From NCBI GenBank assembly GCA_002413665.1, contig DHXK01000048.1:1-6953 (forward strand): a DNA stretch of 6,953 nt. The letters are read 5' to 3'. This document shows, in pieces, positions 1 to 4,285 of this stretch (the first letter of the stretch is position 1; every line of letters starts with the position of its first letter). The notes under the pieces are model-generated. The model was not told the origin of the DNA. It saw only the letters and a program-made list of their open reading frames with translations, and made no database searches. The stretch comes from Legionellales bacterium UBA5158 (GTDB lineage: Bacteria; Pseudomonadota; Gammaproteobacteria; DSM-16500). Position numbers and translations under genes: made by a program.

Positions 1-1671
1 ATGCACGGTTGTGTCACTACTGCAGAAACTAGCCATCCTGTTGCGCTGGGTCGTGTGTTTAATGATTTTCCCTTGCGATATGAAGTTGAAAAACAGTGGG
101 TCTATGTAGTTGATTTGAATATTTTAAAAGACTGGATTGAAAGATTTGAGAATATTATTCAAGAGAAACAATTTGAGTTTAATCTTGAGAAAGAACCTCA
201 TGTGACAGCCCCGCCTGAAATCACAGATCAAATAAAAAAAATTCTTGTCGATATTATTAATCAAGGATGTATTGATTTACTCAACAAAAATGGAGATTTC
301 AAACAGGAAATAATAGATTTTTTTGGCATGAAAAATTTAGTGAACAAACATAAAAAAAATATTATCCTGCGACATGAAGCTATTTATGCAATGTTATTTT
401 CTTATTGTACTCAATTAATTAATGCTAATTTTACTGATATTTTTTGTAATCATAAAAAACTTGATGTTGATCAGGTTGATATGCTCAATACTAAATTTCG
501 TGAATTTTGTATTGATAATAAAAAAAAATCTTTATACTCAAATTTCTTTATCAATAAAATTTTACATTTCATTTACGGTAAAAATATTTATTCATTAGAA
601 AACTTTGCTGAAGTGGTCGCAGTTTCGTCCTTTCAAAGTTTGCCTTCTATCGTTAGGCTGGATGTAGAAGAAAAGCAAGAAATTTGTCATTCTACTGCTT
701 GTCTTGCACGTAAAACAGAAAGTTGGTTTGACGTTTTAAATGTTTTAAAAAGTAAGCATTTAATGATGCGACATCAAGCGATTTATCAAGGTCTACCAAA
801 AAATTCCCAAGCAGAATGGGAAGATTCCCCAGATGGGTTTCCTCCACTCAGTCATTTTGAAATGTTAGCATGGCAAAAAAAATTAATTGTAGGAAATAAA
901 TATAATGCAAATCCAGATGTTAATCATGACAATCGTTCATTGAGAGAATTTTTATTAATTCGTGATAATTCATTTTTAGTGGATTTTCTGGTCCAGAAAG
1001 TAGAGTTAGAAAAAAAACTCATCACGACTTTATTAAAAAAATCTTTCAAGCGATTTGTGACATCTGTGATGGTTGATGAGATTATTAAATCCGTTATGAG
1101 TGAGTTGCAAAATTCAAAATTTACGCCAGAGTTGTTGGCTCAGTCTATGCCCGTATTTATAGAAAATGTCTATCATATTTCAAAATACAAAGGTGCATTG
1201 GCTATTATTTTGCAGAGCTATGCTCCGGAGTTAACGCAACATTTAGGATTAAATTTTGCATTTGAAGATAAGAATATTATTAATGCTATCCAAAATAATG
1301 ACTGGATATTTGCTGTATCTGTACTAGTGAATATCACCTTCAATGATCTTACGCCGAAAGAATTTTCGATTGTTCACGCTAATCGACATCGGTTAACCCA
1401 AGAGCTTATTGTTTTTTTAGAACAAAAAAAATTGACTTGCACGGAAAGTCTGAAATTAGTGAATGACGTATTGGAAAATAAAAATGCGTTGGGTGCATTA
1501 ACAAAGATTAGTTCTAACGCATGGGCTGCTTGGGCTTCGACTTTAATAAATAAAGCAACTCAGACTACTCCTTTGCAAATGCTGCTTAAATTGAAGTCGC
1601 AGCTGGAAGAATCCATAAAACTTGTCGATGCCCACCAAGTGGCAGAAGTCTCTAAATCTATTAATTGCTAA
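1..1671 (+). CDS. Orphan protein with internal repeat, 556 aa visible, 5' end uncertain
   Basis: I do not recognise this protein. It is an uninterrupted 556-codon frame ending in TAA, rich in Lys, Asn, Ile and Phe and mostly helical in appearance, with no evident signal peptide or convincing membrane segment. A segment is present twice. RHEAIY (124-129) is followed by FREF (166-169) and a Ser/Phe-rich stretch ending FFINKIL. RHQAIY (257-262) is followed by LREF (314-317) and FLVDFLVQKV. This suggests a diverged duplication of roughly 80-100 residues, the second copy having about 15 extra residues. The reading frame begins with ATG at base 1, so no upstream stop or ribosome binding site can be inspected; the gene may start earlier. 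The first 60 bases are 52% GC, against 33% for the next 60. The C-terminus is polar. A secreted effector of a Legionellales-type bacterium is possible but is only a guess from size, composition and lack of resemblance to known families. Confidence 0.75.
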   Translation: MHGCVTTAETSHPVALGRVFNDFPLRYEVEKQWVYVVDLNILKDWIERFENIIQEKQFEFNLEKEPHVTAPPEITDQIKKILVDIINQGCIDLLNKNGDFKQEIIDFFGMKNLVNKHKKNIILRHEAIYAMLFSYCTQLINANFTDIFCNHKKLDVDQVDMLNTKFREFCIDNKKKSLYSNFFINKILHFIYGKNIYSLENFAEVVAVSSFQSLPSIVRLDVEEKQEICHSTACLARKTESWFDVLNVLKSKHLMMRHQAIYQGLPKNSQAEWEDSPDGFPPLSHFEMLAWQKKLIVGNKYNANPDVNHDNRSLREFLLIRDNSFLVDFLVQKVELEKKLITTLLKKSFKRFVTSVMVDEIIKSVMSELQNSKFTPELLAQSMPVFIENVYHISKYKGALAIILQSYAPELTQHLGLNFAFEDKNIINAIQNNDWIFAVSVLVNITFNDLTPKEFSIVHANRHRLTQELIVFLEQKKLTCTESLKLVNDVLENKNALGALTKISSNAWAAWASTLINKATQTTPLQMLLKLKSQLEESIKLVDAHQVAEVSKSINC

Positions 1672-2575
1672 AGCTAGTGATTAAGAAATCTATAAACACT
1701 CTGACTTTTTTAGGTAGAAAGCGTTGATTTGGGTAGACCGCATAAATTGCTAAATCACTTAAACAATATTCATCTAATACATTGATTAATGTTTTGTTGT
1801 TTAATTCTTTGGTCACCATAAAATCAGATATTTTTATAATACCCAGGCCAGACACAGCAGCAGCTACTAAAGCTTGGCTGCTGTTTATCATCAAGTTGCC
1901 ACTCACTGCCACGTTATAAGTTTTTTGTTTTTCAATAAATTTCCACTCGTGTTTATAAGTTGATCCCAGTTTATGGCCAGGTTCTGATTGATAAATTAAG
2001 CAATTGTGCTGGGTTAAATCTTTTGGGGTCTGAGGAATAGAGTGACTAGCAAAATAATCAGGTGATGCATAAACTCCAGTCTTTCTGATGCCTATCTGCC
2101 GTGCTTTTAAAGTATTTGTATTGGGTGGTTCTTTAATATGAATCGCCAAATCTAAACCATGCTCAATAAAATTTGCAAAATGGCTACCTAACACTAATTC
2201 TATTTGTATGTCAGGATAAAGCCGCATAAAGGTAGCAATGACAGGCACTAAATAGGCGCTACCCAAGCTCATAGGTGCATTTATCCGCAATAAGCCACGA
2301 GGTTGATCTTGAGACTCTATTGCCAGAGAGGCCGCCATATTGATATCGATCTGTAGACGTTCGCAGTGATGGTAAAAGTTTTGACCAATTTCGGTTAGTA
2401 TCATTTGGCGAGTAGTGCGTTTCAATAATTGCACACCTAAATTCTTTTCCAGACGACTGATGCGTTTGCTGATAACTGACGGATTAATTTGCCATTTTTT
2501 TGCTGCAGCCGCAAAGTTACCTTCGTTCACGACGGTTAAAAAAGTAAGAGCATCAGTTAAATCAAAATTTAGCAT
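1661..2575 (-). CDS. LysR-family transcriptional regulator
   Basis: Cytoplasmic DNA-binding regulator of 304 aa, the normal length for LysR proteins, which bind as tetramers and respond to a small-molecule co-inducer. The N-terminal winged helix-turn-helix spans about residues 6-64: LTFLTVVNEGNFAAAAKKW, then recognition helix PSVISKRISRLEKNLG (about 32-47), then the wing LLKRTTRQMILTEIG. A linker helix follows (about 65-90), then the periplasmic-binding-like effector domain (about 93-301), beginning GLLRINAPMSLG and containing ELVLGSHFANFIEHGLDLAIHI and ALVAAAVSGLGI, as in the CrgA/DmlR-like branch. The effector cannot be named from sequence. The ATG at 2575 is chosen because the HTH begins directly after it and a good promoter lies upstream; the ribosome binding site is weak (AGAAAC). 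It is divergent from the gene at 2696, a usual sign that it controls that gene and itself. The 3' end overlaps the convergent upstream gene by 11 bases. Confidence 0.95.
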   Translation of the reverse strand: MLNFDLTDALTFLTVVNEGNFAAAAKKWQINPSVISKRISRLEKNLGVQLLKRTTRQMILTEIGQNFYHHCERLQIDINMAASLAIESQDQPRGLLRINAPMSLGSAYLVPVIATFMRLYPDIQIELVLGSHFANFIEHGLDLAIHIKEPPNTNTLKARQIGIRKTGVYASPDYFASHSIPQTPKDLTQHNCLIYQSEPGHKLGSTYKHEWKFIEKQKTYNVAVSGNLMINSSQALVAAAVSGLGIIKISDFMVTKELNNKTLINVLDEYCLSDLAIYAVYPNQRFLPKKVRVFIDFLITSFSN

Positions 2576-2584
2576 AGTTTCTAT

Positions 2585-2603
2585 TCATGCATATAAAGCA
2601 TGA
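2585..2603. promoter_or_regulatory. Candidate LysR operator, dyad 1
   Basis: TCATGC and GCATGA form a perfect 6-base inverted repeat around a 7-base AT spacer. Two further outer pairs (2582-2583 with 2605-2606) extend the symmetry after one mismatch. T2588 and A2600 make the T-N11-A core expected of LysR-family binding sites. It overlaps the end of the lysR -10 box and the predicted transcription start, a repressing position. Confidence 0.45.
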
Positions 2604-2631
2604 GTATAGTGCAAAATACATGCATTGTAAA
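2603..2631 (-). promoter_or_regulatory. sigma70-type promoter of lysR
   Basis: On the minus strand, TTTACA (2631-2626; 5 of 6 consensus -35 bases) and TATACT (2608-2603; 5 of 6 consensus -10 bases) are separated by exactly 17 bases. Transcription should begin near 2596, giving a leader of about 20 bases before the lysR ATG at 2575. An ATGCAT site (2620-2625) sits inside the spacer, and the dyad at 2585-2603 covers the expected start point. Bound regulator would therefore block this promoter, which fits the negative autoregulation common in LysR genes. The promoter match is seen; the regulation is inferred. Confidence 0.6.
2617..2629. promoter_or_regulatory. Candidate LysR operator, dyad 2
   Basis: TACA-N5-TGTA, again with exact T-N11-A spacing (T2617 to A2629), contains the second ATGCAT (2620-2625). 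It overlaps the lysR -35 box and the candidate -35 of the divergent gene, so binding here could influence both directions. It is shorter and less perfect than dyad 1, and AT-rich DNA gives such matches by chance more often. Confidence 0.35.
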
Positions 2632-2654
2632 TTTAATCGAATTAATGCATTATG
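2625..2654 (+). promoter_or_regulatory. Weak candidate promoter for the 175-aa gene
   Basis: TTGTAA (2625-2630) and CATTAT (2649-2654) lie 18 bases apart on the plus strand, each matching about 4 of 6 consensus bases. The -35 sits back-to-back on the lysR -35. Weak core boxes next to LysR-type sites would suit a promoter needing an activator. TATGCT (2651-2656) is an alternative -10 but gives a poor spacer. Confidence 0.3.
2643..2652. promoter_or_regulatory. ATGCAT palindrome, third site
   Basis: TAATGCATTA is a perfect 10-base palindrome carrying the third ATGCAT of the intergenic region. It does not have T-N11-A spacing. It overlaps the candidate -10 of the rightward gene, so a bound protein here would affect that promoter. 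The shared ATGCAT core is the main reason to group it with the other two sites. Confidence 0.3.
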
Positions 2655-2684
2655 CTCATCTTTGATACACCCTGATTGTTACCT

Positions 2685-2690
2685 GAGGAA
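2685..2690 (+). promoter_or_regulatory. Ribosome binding site of the 175-aa gene
   Basis: GAGGAA lies 5 bases before the ATG at 2696, a close match to the anti-Shine-Dalgarno sequence at normal spacing. It fixes the start of an otherwise unrecognised gene and supports it being truly translated. Confidence 0.75.
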
Positions 2691-2695
2691 AAAAC

Positions 2696-3223
2696 ATGCC
2701 GATCTCATTGAATACCTTAAAAAGTCAATATGAAGCTTTTTTTACCGAGTATGATCGAGTTAATACCCCAAGCTTTTCACGTCAACCAAGTCAAAGTCGC
2801 TTAAGTTATTTTTGGGCTAAAACCAAAGTCGTTTTAAAAAGTTTTGAGATGAAGAATGATGATATCCATTATCATGGTGAAGCTGGACGTAAACGCGCTA
2901 CTAGATTGAGGGCTGTATTAAATGATGCAAGTTGCACAACCGCCGAATTGTTTTTAAAAGCTGTTGCAACTAAAGCATATGACGAAGCTAAAGATTCAAC
3001 GCTAGTCACTAAAATATTTTCTTGGTTAGCTAATACTGACCAATGTAAAGAACGAAGACATAATATATATAATAATTCTAATCATTCTTATGCTGGAATT
3101 CCTGTCATAAAGTATGATACCGGATTTTATCGACGTGTCGCTGAGAAATTACATGTAGAGCTCAAGCCTGTTGCACCAATTAAAACACCAGAGCCGCAAA
3201 GATGTCGCCCTTCACCAATGTAA
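2696..3223 (+). CDS. Orphan 175-aa protein divergent from lysR
   Basis: I do not recognise this protein. It starts at an ATG with a strong GAGGAA site and ends in TAA. The N-terminus is SLNTLKSQYEAFFTEYDRV (likely helix), followed by a Ser/Gln-rich stretch (about 26-37). Next come basic and aromatic segments (SYFWAKTKVVLKSFEM, then GRKRATRLRAVL at 64-75) and a helical middle (about 82-112, AELFLKAVATKAYDEA). The end is a Pro-rich tail from about 157 (KPVAPIKTPEPQ). There is no signal peptide or membrane span; the protein is basic. Its divergent placement from the LysR regulator, sharing a 120-base control region, suggests it is the regulator's target. LysR targets are often enzymes or transporters; this protein resembles neither. 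A secreted effector or small accessory protein is possible, but no function can be assigned. Confidence 0.75.
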   Translation: MPISLNTLKSQYEAFFTEYDRVNTPSFSRQPSQSRLSYFWAKTKVVLKSFEMKNDDIHYHGEAGRKRATRLRAVLNDASCTTAELFLKAVATKAYDEAKDSTLVTKIFSWLANTDQCKERRHNIYNNSNHSYAGIPVIKYDTGFYRRVAEKLHVELKPVAPIKTPEPQRCRPSPM

Positions 3224-3232
3224 TACGATAAC

Positions 3233-3269
3233 AATCTAGTCTCTGACACACACACACAGGGGCTAGATT
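3233..3269 (+). terminator. Hairpin after the 175-aa gene, possible terminator
   Basis: AATCTAGTCTCTG (3233-3245) pairs with CAGGGGCTAGATT (3257-3269) over 13 positions, including two G-U pairs, around an 11-base loop of alternating A and C. The G-U pairs become A-C mismatches on the other strand, so the stem is favoured in the rightward transcript. It starts 9 bases after the stop codon. A run of U does not follow (AAAAGTAACGTTTCTT comes next), so it may instead be a 3' stabilising stem or a Rho-assisted end. The hairpin is seen; its role is inferred. Confidence 0.4.
3246..3258. repeat. AC dinucleotide run in a hairpin loop
   Basis: A 13-base alternating AC run (six and a half units) forms the loop and the first loop-side bases of the hairpin downstream of the 175-aa gene. 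Such tracts can change length by slippage. It lies outside any reading frame, so any effect would be on the hairpin. Confidence 0.7.
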
Positions 3270-3330
3270 AAAAGTAACGTTTCTTAGAGTCAGCAAACTT
3301 CTCCTTTACATCCTTATAAAGTCGTTAAGC

Positions 3331-3648
3331 TTATTTTTTGATGGAGCTTATCAAAGGTGGTGAAGACATACGTCGACCATATACTATCATTTCCAAACGT
3401 TCTATCTCTTTTTCTAGATCATCTAATTGTTTTTCTAGCAGACTGTTATTCATTTTAAGATTTGAAAGTGTCAGTTCCTCTCTATAATTTTGTAGATCTT
3501 GCGCGGACAATTTATTGTTACGTAACAAGCCAATAAGTCGGATACTATTGCTTATTAGAGGATTATAGTCTGCATTGAGTTCTTCACGTTTAGTATACAA
3601 TTGACGTAATACTTGTGCGTCGTGACTAAGCGGCAGATTTTTTTTCAT
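3331..3648 (-). CDS. Small leucine-zipper protein, 105 aa
   Basis: Not a family I recognise by name. The C-terminal half is a clear coiled coil. Leucines at 64, 71, 78 and 85 hold the d positions, and L61, N68, L75, I82 and V89 hold the a positions, with charged residues (EKQLDDLEKEIERLE) outside. A buried Asn at one a position is the well-known feature of GCN4-type zippers that favours parallel dimers. The N-terminal half (about 10-60) is also largely helical, with a conserved-looking NPLISNSIRLIGLL stretch. A short basic/Ser/Pro tail follows (YGRRMSSPP). The start ATG overlaps the stop of the gene upstream (ATGA), and GGA lies 9 bases before it, so translation is probably coupled. There is no basic DNA-binding region directly before the zipper, so a structural or partner-binding role is likelier than DNA binding. 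Its TAA stop lies in a TAAGCTTA palindrome (3326-3333). Confidence 0.75.
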   Translation of the reverse strand: MKKNLPLSHDAQVLRQLYTKREELNADYNPLISNSIRLIGLLRNNKLSAQDLQNYREELTLSNLKMNNSLLEKQLDDLEKEIERLEMIVYGRRMSSPPLISSIKK

Positions 3649-4073
3649 AAAAGATTTCCAGTACGTCGAAATTTAAGATTACCGTCTTGGGTTGCTAAGA
3701 TATGCGCATACTGAACAAAAGCTTTTATATCTTTGTTTAAGAATTTTAATTTTTCTTGTAGTAAGATTTCCTGAGCGGGATCTTCGGAGTATATGCATTG
3801 TTTGCTTGATAATTTTTCGAAGGATTCACTCAGCTGTTCAGCAATTTTCATGAGATTTACGCTTGAATCATAGTGCTCAGCAAGAGGCGCCGAGTCACTT
3901 TCAATAATGGCATGTTTTTTTTGCCCTGGATTAATTTTTTTTAAGAAACCTTTTTCACCCGTTTGTTTATTTTGTACTAGTCTTGAAGCATGAGAGGCAG
4001 ATTTTTGTAGGCTAGGCCTAGCTAATTCAATAAAATCTTTGAGATTTATATAGTTAGGCTTTCTTGTGCGCAT
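3645..4073 (-). CDS. Orphan 142-aa protein, first of a two-gene unit
   Basis: I do not recognise this protein. It begins at an ATG preceded by a good AAGGGA site (4083-4078) with 4 bases between, and ends in TGA overlapping the next start. Its N-terminus is basic (MRTRKPNYINLKDFIELARP), then SRLVQNKQTGEKGFLKK (30-46) and a long helical region (about 72-126, NLMKIAEQLSESFEKL and EILLQEKLKFLNKDIKAFVQYA). The 31-45 stretch followed by E58 loosely resembles the first strands and conserved Lys/Glu of a kinase-like N-lobe, but the protein is too short for a kinase; treat this as a hint only. It has no signal peptide. A separate promoter is plausible: TATAAG (4109-4104) makes a -10 without a good -35. 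Co-expression with the zipper protein suggests the two may form a complex. Lineage-specific accessory protein or effector fragment are both possible. Confidence 0.72.
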   Translation of the reverse strand: MRTRKPNYINLKDFIELARPSLQKSASHASRLVQNKQTGEKGFLKKINPGQKKHAIIESDSAPLAEHYDSSVNLMKIAEQLSESFEKLSSKQCIYSEDPAQEILLQEKLKFLNKDIKAFVQYAHILATQDGNLKFRRTGNLL

Positions 4074-4077
4074 AAAT

Positions 4078-4083
4078 TCCCTT
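4078..4083 (-). promoter_or_regulatory. Ribosome binding site of the 142-aa gene
   Basis: AAGGGA on the minus strand, 4 bases before the ATG at 4073. It supports that start and independent translation of the small two-gene unit after the 212-base gap from valS. Confidence 0.65.
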
Positions 4084-4137
4084 TTAAGTTTTGTAGCGCT
4101 TAACTTATAGAAAATATTGGTCTAGATCGATTTTTTG

Positions 4138-4171
4138 AAAAAAAACAAATTATTAAATTTATTATTTAATA
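4138..4171 (-). terminator. Weak candidate terminator downstream of valS
   Basis: On the minus strand, TATTAAAT and ATTTAATA pair perfectly over 8 bases around a 5-base loop (4171-4151), followed by ATTTG and then eight consecutive T (4145-4138). The geometry resembles an intrinsic terminator ending transcription from valS, but the stem is entirely A/T, which makes it weak. It may equally be part of an AT-rich promoter element for the small genes further on. Confidence 0.3.
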
Positions 4172-4198
4172 CCCCGTGGTCATGTAAGTGATTGATTT

Positions 4199-4284
4199 GC
4201 AAAGCGGACGAGCGTACTAGCAGTGTGCAGTGCTATCTTTTGCTTTTCGTCTTTCCCCACAAGTGGAGACGCGAAATCGTACAC
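4199..4284 (-). repeat. GC-rich palindromic block, possible dispersed repeat
   Basis: Bases 4201-4280 are 50% GC, while 4081-4200 are 26%. The block contains CCACTTGTGGGG on the minus strand (a 6-base stem with a CTTG loop), flanked by CGTCT and AGACG that can pair instead, and TAGCA/TGCTA (4218-4222 and 4231-4235). Short CCACTTGTGG-type palindromes are common in dispersed intergenic repeats of proteobacteria. The minus strand also has an open frame from GTG at 4284 to TGA at 4180 (34 codons, containing DFASPLVGKDEKQK). It lacks a ribosome binding site, and frames with SPLVG often arise from translating such repeats. No T-run follows, so it is not an ordinary valS terminator. Confidence 0.4.
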
Positions 4285-4285
4285 T

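Noticed and set aside
2415..2603. Plus-strand 62-codon frame overlapping lysR
   Set aside because: It is antisense to the conserved helix-turn-helix codons of lysR, has no good ribosome binding site and runs into the control region.
2662..2667. TTGATA as a -35 box for the 175-aa gene
   Set aside because: At 17 bases the -10 would fall on the ribosome binding site GAGGAA, with no resemblance to TATAAT.
4131..4145. T6-G-A8 stretch as a hairpin
   Set aside because: The loop would be one base; it is better seen as a homopolymer pair, with the A8 serving as the T-tract of the weak terminator candidate.
4243..4275. Hairpin as a standard valS terminator
   Set aside because: The stem is followed by A-rich sequence on the transcribed strand, not a U-run.
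4180..4284. 34-codon minus-strand frame starting with GTG after valS
   Set aside because: Not called as a gene because it has no ribosome binding site and overlaps a palindromic GC-rich block; kept only as a finding.
4074..4285. tRNA or other known RNA gene in the gap after valS
   Set aside because: No cloverleaf, no T-arm GTTCRA motif and no CCA end could be found on either strand.
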